Part shown: piece after piece, positions 19,473 through 28,433 of the stretch
Layout of the letters: every line of letters begins with the position of its first letter
Position numbering within the stretch: the stretch's first letter is position 1
From: Cyclobacteriaceae bacterium
GTDB taxonomy: Bacteria > Bacteroidota > Bacteroidia > Cytophagales > Cyclobacteriaceae
Reading direction: 5' to 3'
Assembly: GCA_020832305.1 (NCBI GenBank)
Contig: JAFIEV010000067.1
Coordinates: forward strand, 275,658-339,657
DNA: 64,000 nucleotides
Position numbers and translations under genes: made by a program
The notes under the pieces: generated by a model
What the model saw: the letters and a program-made list of their open reading frames with translations, nothing else
Told to the model about the DNA's origin: nothing
Databases searched by the model: none

Positions 19473-21803
19473 TTAAAACCCTCTTTTATTAAAGTGCAGT
19501 CCGCTGTCTACCGTCTTACTGCCTTTATTTTTTGTCTTTCCCTTTTGCAGTGAATAACTCATGGTAAACCATAAAGGAATGGCAGACATCTGAATTTTGC
19601 CGGTCGATCGCTGATGAAAGTTTTCGCCACGGGTATCTAATCCAAAATAGGTAAAATTTCTGGCCATTGGCAACCCAGAGGTTAAGCCAAGCTTTATTCC
19701 GCCAGACAATTGCTTTTCTGCTGCGATAAAGTACAATGGGCCACTAAAGAAATCAGATTGCACATCGTTGACCGGGCTCAGGTACCTGAAGCGCAGGGTA
19801 AGGAAAAAATCATGTTCAAAAGCCATCACTCCGGAAAACCCGGTTTCAATGGCAAATTTGTTTCTGGATGGAAACAAATTGGTATCGTGACCCTTTGAAA
19901 AGGTATTGAATAGCCGCACACTATGATTCAGGGAAATCCTTTTACCCAAATTCAATGCACCAGTCGATTGCAATCCATATTGATACACATCCCCCAGGTT
20001 GGCAAAGCTCACCTCCATAATGCCTGTTTCGCTTACTGTATGGAGTGTATTGATAATATTAGTCCTTTGTTCCACAAAAGCTGCGGTAATCAACATCAGG
20101 TTGCCATTGCTCCAGATGTGCTCCAGGTTACTACTGTTGAATCTATAAGGTTGAAGACCCTGATTGCCCCTGGTCATGGTAAAAGGATCTGCAAAAGCTT
20201 CGAAGTTATTTAACTGGTGAAACATAGGATAAATCATTGAAGAACGTAAAAAAATGCGGGCAGCATGCTTTTCATTCCACCTGTAGCCCATCCTTACATT
20301 GGGCAGAAGATTCGTAGAACTGGTTTTTTGGTCCTGATTGGCTATTTCGATGTTGAAATATTCAGCGCGAAGCCCGGCTTCCATATCAAAGGCTGATTTT
20401 TGCCAGGAGATGGAGGTGTATGCCGCTGAAACCATATTGGCAAAACCAAAATCGTCCTGGTGTCCATTTTCCAGCTGGGTGCTTTGGAATTGAAAACCCG
20501 TATTGATCATAGATGATGTGCCTGCTTTTTTCTGATAATCTGTTCTGAGGTTATATATTCTCTGAGAGGGTTGAATATGATTGACAAAACTTTCGTCGTC
20601 TTCTGCATTTGTAAACCGCAGGATATTTTCACCTCTTAATCTGCTATGGGTAAAATCAAGGGTCAGTCGGTTTTCTTCCTTTTCACCAAACTGATGTTGC
20701 AGAAAAAGTGCTGAAGTTAAGCTTCTGTTTTTATCATTTTCATCCCTCATCGCCACCCAGGGTGCTGACTCATTTTTAGTGACAGAAATATTTCCATTGT
20801 GCTCTTCAGAAAAGCTGCCGGCAGCCACATATGCATGAAGCAAGGTAGACGGAGAAATGGCATATTCAAGGCCTTGATGAAAGGTTTGGGATTTGCTCCT
20901 TTGGCGTGTGATTTGCTCAGAATGTATATTGCCCAAATTTTCAACCCTACGGTCATAACTTTGTACCACATCAAAAAAGCTAAAGGCACCGTTATAAGCA
21001 GAGTACAGGTGCAGATTGCGTGTGTTGTAAGCAAGGCTTGCTGTTGGATGGCTGTACACTTCATTTCTTGAAATGGGCGCTTCAATATATGCCATACCAG
21101 AAAAGCCTCTCTCTCTTTCAGCAAGTATGATATTGATAACAGCATCGGCTTCAGCCATAAAGCGGGAAGAAGGATTGTTTATAATCTCTACCCTGTCTAT
21201 TTGATCTGCCCGCAATTGCTGAATATAGCGACTGTCTCTTTCTGCACCATTCACGAATATCAATACCCTGCTTCTTCCGTTGATACTGATGTTTTGTTGA
21301 AAATCGACATAAGCGCCAGGGATCAGGTTAATGATGTCCATACCGGTATTGGAAGCTTCAATACTTTTTCTATTCACAAAGTACACTGCCTTTTCTCCTT
21401 CAGTAATACCTTTTATGCGCTCACCTTCCACAAAGAGGGTGCTCAACAAAATACCTGCTTCCTGCATGGGAATGATTCCCAATTCGAAGCTCATAATACT
21501 ATCGGGCATTATAAATACCGGTTCAAAACCGACATTGCTGATTTTAACAAAAACACTGCCTGATTTGGGAATTGTCAACTGGAATTTCCCATCCACATCA
21601 CTGGTAATGCCATGCAGAAGTACTGAATCGGGTAATTGATACAATACCACATTGGCAAAAGATACCGGTGTCTTACCATCCTCTTCTACCAATTTACCGC
21701 TTAATAATGCCGGATTTTGTGCCCACATCCCGGGAGAGATCATCAATAGTAAAGTAATACTTATTATTGACCTGATGTTAAAAAATACAAATCTTGCTTT
21801 CAT
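19473..21803 (-). CDS. Outer-membrane TonB-type receptor, carboxypeptidase-regulatory plus beta-barrel (OMP_b-brl_3)
   Basis: A 776-residue protein with a signal peptide (ISITLLLMISPGMWAQ). A CarboxypepD-regulatory-like domain follows (about 20-105; LSGKLVEEDGKTPVSFANV), then a TonB-plug-like region with INIILAERE and a long barrel of alternating aromatic strands. This architecture (PF14905 type) is frequent in Bacteroidota and lacks the SusC signature. No SusD partner is adjacent, so the ligand is unknown. I start at the ATG 21803 rather than the TTG at 21830. It is downstream of, and co-oriented with, the LytTR regulator gene, separated by 156 bp, so regulation by that protein is possible but unproven. 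Confidence 0.85.
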   Translation of the reverse strand: MKARFVFFNIRSIISITLLLMISPGMWAQNPALLSGKLVEEDGKTPVSFANVVLYQLPDSVLLHGITSDVDGKFQLTIPKSGSVFVKISNVGFEPVFIMPDSIMSFELGIIPMQEAGILLSTLFVEGERIKGITEGEKAVYFVNRKSIEASNTGMDIINLIPGAYVDFQQNISINGRSRVLIFVNGAERDSRYIQQLRADQIDRVEIINNPSSRFMAEADAVINIILAERERGFSGMAYIEAPISRNEVYSHPTASLAYNTRNLHLYSAYNGAFSFFDVVQSYDRRVENLGNIHSEQITRQRSKSQTFHQGLEYAISPSTLLHAYVAAGSFSEEHNGNISVTKNESAPWVAMRDENDKNRSLTSALFLQHQFGEKEENRLTLDFTHSRLRGENILRFTNAEDDESFVNHIQPSQRIYNLRTDYQKKAGTSSMINTGFQFQSTQLENGHQDDFGFANMVSAAYTSISWQKSAFDMEAGLRAEYFNIEIANQDQKTSSTNLLPNVRMGYRWNEKHAARIFLRSSMIYPMFHQLNNFEAFADPFTMTRGNQGLQPYRFNSSNLEHIWSNGNLMLITAAFVEQRTNIINTLHTVSETGIMEVSFANLGDVYQYGLQSTGALNLGKRISLNHSVRLFNTFSKGHDTNLFPSRNKFAIETGFSGVMAFEHDFFLTLRFRYLSPVNDVQSDFFSGPLYFIAAEKQLSGGIKLGLTSGLPMARNFTYFGLDTRGENFHQRSTGKIQMSAIPLWFTMSYSLQKGKTKNKGSKTVDSGLHFNKRGF

Positions 21804-21959
21804 GTCCTTTTTTTGATTTAATTGTTCCAAATCGTTCAGGACAAAGGAAATAATGGTCTGATTAAGCGCCTAATTTGTGGTATACATGCCAAGGTTTTGT
21901 GCCGGAAGGAAAGAATAATTTTAAATCTGGGATGAAAGGAAAACTTTTGTGATGAAAGT

Positions 21960-22823
21960 TTATTGAAATTTGCTGAGTTTTTCATCAAATACCTGAACCT
22001 TGTTTCTCGATACCGGGATTTCCTCCGCAAGTCCGTCAAGTTGTAACCGATAGCCCAGGGCATTGCCTTTTTTCCGCACAACTTTATGTATATTTACAAT
22101 ATAGGCCCTGTGCACCCTGATAAGACATTCGTGCAATTGCAGCTGTTGCTCTATTTCATTCATGCTGTTGCGAATCATCTTTTTTTGGAGCTTCCCATCG
22201 TTGTAAATATAAAAAATCACGTAGTTCCCTTCTGAGGCTATACATAGTAGCTCTGACAAATGAAATTCAAGAGATTCTTTTTTAAGTTTTGAAACAATGC
22301 TTAGCAAAGGCTCTGCCTCCGGCTTTGGCCCGGGCAGCTTTTTGTAAAATTCCTCCTCCACAGGTAAGTTGCTAAACCAAAAAGGCGCATGCATAAGGCT
22401 GAAGAAAAGATATGGAAGAAAACCAATAAAGACTGCATATTTAAATGAATCGAGCATGGTGTCCAGGTTCCATCGGTCGGCAGCGGGCTCAAGTATAAAT
22501 GCGGCGAAGTAAATGGTAAGGCCCATTACGATAAGTATTACCATAAAAGACAGCAGCTCCTTACGGATGGTCCACTCATCTTTTGAATCGACGGGTAAAG
22601 ATTTGACAATAAATATGGTGGCAAGCGAACTTGAAGTAGCTACAAGTATCGCATAGGCGGTCATTTTAAACAGAAAAAGTTTTGGGTCTACTGCAGAAGT
22701 TCCAAAAGGACTGTAAATCGTTACAAACAAAAGCCCGAAAACGGTGATGGCGGCAAAGCCCGCCAATGGTTTTTTAATCAGCAGGTTCTTAGGTATTTCT
22801 CTGTTTAACCACGGCATTAACAT
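21960..22823 (-). CDS. Membrane-bound LytTR-domain transcriptional regulator
   Basis: A 287-residue protein. The first ~150 residues hold four predicted transmembrane helices (around 22-42, 50-70, 88-110 and 130-147). The last ~105 residues are a LytTR DNA-binding domain (LLCIASEGNYVIFYI, RNSMNEIEQQL, LIRVHRAYIVNIHKV). LytTR proteins bind pairs of ~9-bp direct repeats about two helical turns apart. There is no receiver domain, so the signal is presumably sensed in or through the membrane helices. No histidine kinase is adjacent. Three GTTC(A/G)T-core boxes at exact 21-bp spacing lie 5.5 kb away (28383-28433) and are a candidate target type. Confidence 0.88.
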   Translation of the reverse strand: MLMPWLNREIPKNLLIKKPLAGFAAITVFGLLFVTIYSPFGTSAVDPKLFLFKMTAYAILVATSSSLATIFIVKSLPVDSKDEWTIRKELLSFMVILIVMGLTIYFAAFILEPAADRWNLDTMLDSFKYAVFIGFLPYLFFSLMHAPFWFSNLPVEEEFYKKLPGPKPEAEPLLSIVSKLKKESLEFHLSELLCIASEGNYVIFYIYNDGKLQKKMIRNSMNEIEQQLQLHECLIRVHRAYIVNIHKVVRKKGNALGYRLQLDGLAEEIPVSRNKVQVFDEKLSKFQ

Positions 22824-23137
22824 GATCTTCTGAAAGTATACAGGTCGTAAAATACACAGGATTGACTAAAAACTTATCTCATCCCTGAAAATTATTATCA
22901 GCACGAGCTACGAGCTACGAGCTGCAAGCCCTCCCCTTCACTATTGTTGTTGTTTTTCAACAACAAGCATAGAAACCCTCATTGATATTTTTACCATCAT
23001 ACCTCCAGACCAACGACCTTCATTGGTAAAATTGAGTGAACTACAAGCTCTGAGCTACGAACTGACTCTGGGGTGCTGCAAATTTTCAATATTCTCATAA
23101 ACAAAAAGCAAGTCCATCTATTATCTCCCGGCAAACT
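22824..23137. other. Intergenic spacer with short 'gctacga' iterations
   Basis: No coding frame is convincing here. At 22890-22930 the heptad-like motif gagctac(g/a) is iterated (gagctacgagctacgagct), and a related 'gagctacgaact' appears near 23050. The same kind of sequence (gctcgtagttcgtag) recurs near 36515. A small inverted pair (ttgttgttgttt / caacaacaa) lies at about 22945-22965. These look like decayed intergenic repeats. Confidence 0.4.
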
Positions 23138-23177
23138 AAACAGGCGGCATACTTTTCACCGGGTATGCGGCCTGTTT
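23138..23177 (-). terminator. Strong hairpin downstream of pap
   Basis: Inverted arms of 15 bp (aaacaggcggcatac at 23138-23152 and gtatgcggcctgttt at 23163-23177) match except at one position around a 10-nt loop. It begins 18 bp after the pap stop on the minus strand. There is no good T-run behind it, so it may be a weak or bidirectional terminator, or an RNA 3'-end stabiliser. Confidence 0.5.
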
Positions 23178-23195
23178 GGCGAGCCTCAGTCGCTG

Positions 23196-24668
23196 TTAAA
23201 TTCTTTTCAGGGCTTTATTTACAATTTTCAATACTTCTACCCTGGCAAATTTTTTGTCTTCCGAAGGAATAAAATGCCAGGGTGCATAATCTGTATTTGT
23301 ACGCTCTGCCATTTCATTCACTGCCTCATCGTAAGCACTACGTTTTTCCCGGTTGCGCCAGTCATCATCTGTAATTTTGTAGTTTTTGTATTCTGTTTGT
23401 TCTCTGGCCCTGAACCTGCTTAGCTGTTCATCTGGACTGATTTCCAGCCAGAATTTCAAAACAATGGACCCTGAGTCGGTAAGCTCCTTTTCGAACTGAT
23501 TTATTTCATCATAGGCCCTTTGCCATTCAGCCTCTGATGCAAAACCTTCCACCCTTTCTACCAGTACCCGCCCATACCAGGAACGATCGTAAATGGTGAT
23601 AAAACCGGCCCTGGGTATTCTCGTCCAGAAGCGATGCAGATAATGTGTGGTTTTTTCCCGCCCTTTAGGTGCGGCAATTTGAATTACACGGTACAAGCGA
23701 GCATCTAAAGCGCGAATGAGTCTGCGTATGGTACCTCCTTTTCCGGCAGCATCAGCTCCTTCAAAAACCAAAATAACAGACTTTTCTTTACGATGCGATT
23801 TCCAGGCACGTTTATAAATACTTTGACGATATTTTTTCTGCAACTCAGTATAAAGGCTTCTATCGAGTGTCTTGCCCAGATCCACGGTAGCCAGGTGGTT
23901 GGGTATCCCCAGGGGCCTTTCATAAGTAACCATATTCCCATTGGCATTTTGGAGTTTTTGGAGGTGCCTTTCAAAACATTCAATCAGCAATTGCAAAACA
24001 GACAGGTTTCTGTATCTCGAGTTTCCGGCATCGACAAAATGCCAGGGCGATGCTTCTGTATGGCTAAGCGCAATCATACGATCGGTATGCTCCATTTTTT
24101 TCTGAAAAGAAAACCCTGCGTTCATATCATCTTCACTCATGCGCCATGAATACGCCGGACGTGATTTGGAAGCTTTCAATCTCTTTTCCTGTTCTTTTTG
24201 ATCGAGGACCAACCTTATTTTTACGATGAGTGTGCCATCTGCTGCCATCATTTCTTCAAACTTTCTGATGTCGCTCATTCGCGAAAGATATTCCTTTTCG
24301 CTGATGTCTCCGTTTAAACTTTTAAACCATGGCTCGGTATACCATGAACCCAAAAACAAACCGGTTTCACCTTGTCCGGGCAATCTTCTCCAGTACTTCC
24401 AGAAATATGGCCGTCCTAACTCTTCCTCGGTGCGTGGCCGGTGTACATGGGTTTCAATAAAACGGGTATCCATCCATTCGTTGAGCAGATTAACAATTTC
24501 TGATTTTCCGGCACTTATCATACCCGAAAGCACAATGATTACCGGTACATTATGATCTCTTAGCTTAAATTGCCGCATCAAGAGCTCCATTCGCTCTTTT
24601 TCAATAATTTCAGCATATTGCTTTTTTGAGTCTATCTCCCCTGAAAACTGATAATTGATGGCTGTCAT
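23196..24668 (-). CDS. pap: Polyphosphate:AMP phosphotransferase (tandem PPK2 domains)
   Basis: The enzyme transfers phosphate from polyphosphate to AMP, making ADP. The 490-residue protein holds two PPK2 modules, the hallmark of class II (PAP) enzymes. The first module (about 15-235) has a degenerate P-loop LSGMISAGKSE. The second (about 255-490) has a canonical FEGADAAGKGG P-loop, the AAPKGREKTTHYLHRFW lid and DRSWYGRVLVERVEGF. Length and start fit. It is monocistronic between long spacers. The first module is usually non-catalytic, consistent with its altered P-loop. Confidence 0.93.
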   Translation of the reverse strand: MTAINYQFSGEIDSKKQYAEIIEKERMELLMRQFKLRDHNVPVIIVLSGMISAGKSEIVNLLNEWMDTRFIETHVHRPRTEEELGRPYFWKYWRRLPGQGETGLFLGSWYTEPWFKSLNGDISEKEYLSRMSDIRKFEEMMAADGTLIVKIRLVLDQKEQEKRLKASKSRPAYSWRMSEDDMNAGFSFQKKMEHTDRMIALSHTEASPWHFVDAGNSRYRNLSVLQLLIECFERHLQKLQNANGNMVTYERPLGIPNHLATVDLGKTLDRSLYTELQKKYRQSIYKRAWKSHRKEKSVILVFEGADAAGKGGTIRRLIRALDARLYRVIQIAAPKGREKTTHYLHRFWTRIPRAGFITIYDRSWYGRVLVERVEGFASEAEWQRAYDEINQFEKELTDSGSIVLKFWLEISPDEQLSRFRAREQTEYKNYKITDDDWRNREKRSAYDEAVNEMAERTNTDYAPWHFIPSEDKKFARVEVLKIVNKALKRI

Positions 24669-25106
24669 AGTGAAATTATTAGTTCTATTTATGCAATTTG
24701 ACCAAAGTCCAAATAAGCCATTTGTTATGGCTGGTAAAGGATATTATTAACTGCAATATAAGAATACGGAATTATCACACAAAATACGGGTACTGGTGAT
24801 TTGAAGTTTAAGTGCGATTGGCTGCTGGGTGGGCTTATGCGACTTGGTGTCCTAATAAAGTGCATATAGCCATATACTGTCAATTTCAAGTAGTCCTTTG
24901 GCTGGCATTATAAATAGAAGCAAGTTTAAGTTACAAGGGCAATAGCGTCTGAACAGATTTGGGATTAAAAGGAGGATAATACTGTAAATAATATTATAAA
25001 GCACATTTTTTTTGTAACTACTTAATTCAAGAGTAATTTGTTTGTATATAAATGTATTATTCTTAAAATTAAACAATTATTTTTTTTGTATATAATTTAG
25101 TAATGA

Positions 25107-25400
25107 TCAATATAACACCCCCCTTGCCCCCCTTAAGGGGGGAGTACATTAAGTTACCTTAATATCTTATATTATTTAAGAAAAACAACTAATTTACCTT
25201 AAAGCAATTTTTATCCAGAGTGTAGTCCCCCCTCCAGGGGGGATTCAGGGGGGTGTTCATAAAAGCATATTTTATACATTCTTTTTATACGACAAAACCT
25301 TGATTTAATCATAAAGTAATTGTTTTAAATACAATACCACAACCTTCCCGAACATTCGTCCGGGACAGGCGAGGGGGATTCAGGGGGGTGTTGATAAATG
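25107..25400. repeat. C-run/G-run palindromic repeats (three copies)
   Basis: Copies at 25107-25150, 25224-25260 and 25340-25400 share the plan 'aacacccccc...agggggga(g/c)ta' or its complement 'attcaggggggtgtt'. Related copies occur at 29008-29060, 46505-46545 and 46796-46828, so this is a dispersed element within the window. It resembles intergenic repeats I know from many Bacteroidota genomes. Confidence 0.7.
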
Positions 25401-25601
25401 TACATCTTTACCATCCATTTTTTAAGCAAACAACCGTACATTTAATGCCATTCCAAATTCAAAAATACCCTGTAAGCTGCGGTCTGTAAAAAAACTTTAA
25501 TCTCGTTCTAATTATTCAAAACGAGGCCGGACCAAATTATTAAAAAACCATACCAATGCATAATATATTTTCCTTAGAGGCATACTCCTTTTTCCGCGGT
25601 G

Positions 25602-25625
25602 CGGCCCGGCCTCGGGGCCGGGCCG
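25602..25625 (-). terminator. GC-rich perfect hairpin after the Fn3/SUMF1-like lipoprotein gene
   Basis: Perfect 10-bp arms, cggcccggcc and ggccgggccg, with a 4-nt loop (tcgg), 82 bp after the stop at 25708 on the minus strand. It is strikingly GC-rich in an AT-rich spacer. No T-run follows, so it may act as a barrier or repeat rather than a classical terminator. Confidence 0.4.
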
Positions 25626-25707
25626 GTGGTACTAATTTACCAGCTTCATTTTCTTCCATCGTAATTTTCTCGCTTAAAGGGTAAAAGTGATAAAGTATAA
25701 AGGGTAA

Positions 25708-28248
25708 TTATTCCCGGAGCAAACGAAAACCAACACTGATGTCGGGATCCGCCGGATAGTAGATAAAGCGACCCGCCACACGACTATCGCCTGTGTTGAA
25801 GTACCAGGCACCGCCACGCAAAACATGCCATGTACCTGTAGCCGGGCCTTTGGGATTGGTGGATGGGTCTTCGCTATAATAATAAAACCAATTATCGCAC
25901 CATTCCCATACATTGCCTGTCATATCGTGTAATCCCAGTTCATTGGCCTGCTTCGTGCCCACCGGATGTATTCCATCTCCGATGTTACCTTGCCACCAAG
26001 CCACGGCATTTAAATCATTGCTGCCACTGTATCGGTATCCCTGGCTTTTATTGCCACCCCTGGCTGCATATTCCCACTCCGCCTTCGTAGGCAGTCTCCC
26101 GCCCGCCCAGCGGCAATAGGCATTCGCACCAAACCAAGTTACTAAAATTACCGGCGTATCATCGGTCAAAGCATACTGATGGCCCTTAAAATTAAAACGC
26201 CCTCCGCTATATCCTATGGCTCCCAAACTCATGTCGATGTAAGTTACATTGCCAAACTGAGGGTCATTATAAGTGCCATTGCTGTTGCAGTTGATTGCAT
26301 TGAGAAAATCAATGTACTGCTTATGCGTAATCTCATATTTACTTAAATGAAAACTACTCACCGTTACGCTGTGGACGGGCCTTTCATAACTCTGGCAATT
26401 TCCATCCCGGGTATCATCACAGCCCATTTGAAAAGTGCTCCCTTCTACGAAGATCATTTCTGAGGTATCGCTTCCACCACCTTCACCGCCGCCGGCTGCC
26501 GTTGTGCTGAATTGCTGCAAACCTCCATAGGCGATACCGGTATTGTTAGCGGCGTAGGCTTTTACATAATAGGTCGTTCCCTCGGCAAGTCCGTCTACCG
26601 TTGCCGAAAATACACCCATGCCAGCACCCATCGCTACTTTGGTGCCGCTGCTCTCAGGGTTACTTTGCAGGCCGTAAAATACACCCCGCTCCGTTATCAT
26701 CGCCCCGCCATCCGACGTCACATTGCCCCCCAGCACCGCCGAGCTCTGCGTCACATTCTGCGCCGCATTGGTAATCACCTGAGGCAAGGTAACCGCCGTA
26801 CTGGTGGTGAATGACCAGGCCGGGCCTGGTGTGGTGTTACCGAATCCATCAATTGCATCTACTGACCAGTAATATATGCGATCCATTTCGAGATCTTTTA
26901 TCTCTACTTGAACATTGCTGATTCCTGATGCTATTTGGGTAACAGGAGGATTGTCTGTTCCGAAAAAAACATTATAGCTAATAGGATCGTCTTCTGGATC
27001 TGTGGAAGGTGACCATTTCAGCTCCAACGCCGGCACAGTTACTTCAGACTTATCTGCGGGTATTGGATTTGATGGCACGGTGGGCGGTGCATTGTTATCT
27101 GAATCTACCGAGTATTTATATTCAAGTAAGTCAACCTGGTATTTATACTTTAAACCAAACAATTCCATATTTGCACCTCCAAAAACCCTAAAACCTATGT
27201 TAGACTGTATATGCGGTGTATTATTTAATGATGCTGTAGCTTCCGCATAGGCTCTTACAGTTGCATGCGGACCAGCCAGATCATACAGCCTCAGATTAAG
27301 AATTAAATCGAGATATGACTCAGCTGAAGCTTTTCCATTAATTTTAGGTTTGAAATAATTAAATTCCCTGGTAGATGTTGACAAAGGTGTCCAGTCTGGG
27401 TTTAGATAGTGAATGCCGTTTTCAGCGGTCATTTTAGCGTTTAAACCAAAAGAACCTGTAAGGCCGCCTTCTAATTTGGAACCAACATTAAATATCAATA
27501 CAGGCCTGAAAACCAAAGGAACACCTCCTACTGTTATCACGAACCTTTTAAATCTAACTCTTGCTATTTCCTTCTCTTCTTCAATTTTAAGTCCTAAAAA
27601 ATCTACCACCATTTTGGCTTCAGCCTCATTCTCCACATTAACTGAAAATTTAAATTCTTCCAGTTCCCAATTTCTTATCTTCAAGTTTAAGCCTATATTC
27701 AATGACTGTTGCATAAAGCCTTTTAGTTTGATGTCATCTGCTCCAAGTTTTAGCTCAAATTCTATTTTTTGCAACAATTCCAGTCCACTTGTTCGCGAGG
27801 ATGAACTTACCCCTTCACCGAAAAGTTCAATCGATTCTACCAAAAGACTATCATTAGGTATTTCAAGATTGATTTCAAGGTTTTCAAATGCCTCGATGAG
27901 ACTCGCTGGCTCTGTAAGTATCTCAATTTGACTATTTTCAACATTTACCTCAACTACTTTTCGCAAAAAACCATCTCCTTCCGATGATATTAAAACATCA
28001 CCTTTTTTAATGGGCTGATCAGTAAGTAAATCATGCTTAAACACAATAGTGCTGCTATCCTCCGTAATACCGATAAAGTTTGTATTCCAAAGCCCTGGAC
28101 TTATGTATTTTGTACTTGCCGGAATCGTGGTGGTACCATCATCATAGCCCCCAGGATTCTCATCAATGTCAATCTCCAATTCTTTTTCGCAACCGACAGC
28201 GATAAACAAAAGTGCGATAAAGGAGAGGTAGGTAAACAGCTTTTTCAT
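25708..28248 (-). CDS. Large lipoprotein: unknown N-domain, two Fn3-like modules, SUMF1/FGE-like domain
   Basis: An 846-residue exported lipoprotein (signal peptide with lipobox ending at Cys20, FIAVGC). Residues ~25-385 form an unrecognised beta-rich domain. An Fn3-like module spans ~390-495 (PPTVPSNPIPADKSEV...YYWSVDAIDGFG), and a second, TTYYVKAYAANNTG-type, ~500-590. A SUMF1/formylglycine-generating-enzyme-type domain spans ~600-846 (MIFVEGSTFQMG, KYEITHKQYIDFL, RLPTKAEWEYAARGG, GNVWEWCDNW, GFRLL). The Cys pair of true FGE near RGGSW..C..CR is absent (here RGGAWYFNTGDSR), so sulfatase maturation is unlikely and a binding or structural role is more plausible. ATG 28248 was chosen over an upstream TTG. 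Three phased boxes lie 135-185 bp upstream. Confidence 0.85.
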   Translation of the reverse strand: MKKLFTYLSFIALLFIAVGCEKELEIDIDENPGGYDDGTTTIPASTKYISPGLWNTNFIGITEDSSTIVFKHDLLTDQPIKKGDVLISSEGDGFLRKVVEVNVENSQIEILTEPASLIEAFENLEINLEIPNDSLLVESIELFGEGVSSSSRTSGLELLQKIEFELKLGADDIKLKGFMQQSLNIGLNLKIRNWELEEFKFSVNVENEAEAKMVVDFLGLKIEEEKEIARVRFKRFVITVGGVPLVFRPVLIFNVGSKLEGGLTGSFGLNAKMTAENGIHYLNPDWTPLSTSTREFNYFKPKINGKASAESYLDLILNLRLYDLAGPHATVRAYAEATASLNNTPHIQSNIGFRVFGGANMELFGLKYKYQVDLLEYKYSVDSDNNAPPTVPSNPIPADKSEVTVPALELKWSPSTDPEDDPISYNVFFGTDNPPVTQIASGISNVQVEIKDLEMDRIYYWSVDAIDGFGNTTPGPAWSFTTSTAVTLPQVITNAAQNVTQSSAVLGGNVTSDGGAMITERGVFYGLQSNPESSGTKVAMGAGMGVFSATVDGLAEGTTYYVKAYAANNTGIAYGGLQQFSTTAAGGGEGGGSDTSEMIFVEGSTFQMGCDDTRDGNCQSYERPVHSVTVSSFHLSKYEITHKQYIDFLNAINCNSNGTYNDPQFGNVTYIDMSLGAIGYSGGRFNFKGHQYALTDDTPVILVTWFGANAYCRWAGGRLPTKAEWEYAARGGNKSQGYRYSGSNDLNAVAWWQGNIGDGIHPVGTKQANELGLHDMTGNVWEWCDNWFYYYSEDPSTNPKGPATGTWHVLRGGAWYFNTGDSRVAGRFIYYPADPDISVGFRLLRE

Positions 28249-28382
28249 AAGGTTAGTCTTTAGTAATAAAACTTGCTCCGATCCAAGCAAAACGGAGCTT
28301 TAAAAATCCTTGAATCATATATAATTTTATTTAGGAAATATATTAATAAACAAATATGAAAACAATGGCAAAAAGGGCTTAT

Positions 28383-28433
28383 TGTATGAACCCCCCTGTT
28401 TTCTGTATGAACCATGGGACTTATTGTACGAAC
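28383..28433 (-). promoter_or_regulatory. Three LytTR-like boxes at exact 21-bp spacing
   Basis: TGTATGAAC at 28383-28391, TGTATGAAC at 28404-28412 and TGTACGAAC at 28425-28433 are spaced exactly 21 bp (two helical turns). On the minus strand, the direction of the downstream lipoprotein gene, they read GTTC(A/G)TACA. The most upstream one in context reads tcaGTTCGT, a full match to the published LytTR half-site pattern (T/A)(A/C)(C/A)GTTN(A/G)(T/G). The others match 6-7 of 9. They lie 135-185 bp before the start codon, as expected of an activator site. Confidence 0.5.

Larger units (their letters stand above)
24669..25707. other. 1-kb repeat-bearing intergenic region
   Basis: No gene can be supported on either strand. 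The first 430 bp are AT-rich, unique-looking sequence. From about 25107 the spacer carries three members of a C/G-run repeat family: a perfect palindrome of six C, TTAA and six G at 25127-25142, a second hairpin at 25227-25242 followed by 'attcaggggggtgtt', and a degenerate copy at about 25340-25400. A very GC-rich hairpin follows at 25602-25625. Confidence 0.6.

Noticed and set aside
24852..25076. A 74-residue minus-strand frame rich in I, N and Y.
   Set aside because: It lies in very AT-rich sequence where open frames arise by chance. No recognisable motif, and amino-acid usage follows base composition.
25708..26500. Formylglycine-generating enzyme/sulfatase maturation factor.
   Set aside because: The domain fold matches, but the cysteine pair needed for activity is missing and no sulfatase is encoded in the window. 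Kept as SUMF1-like domain only.
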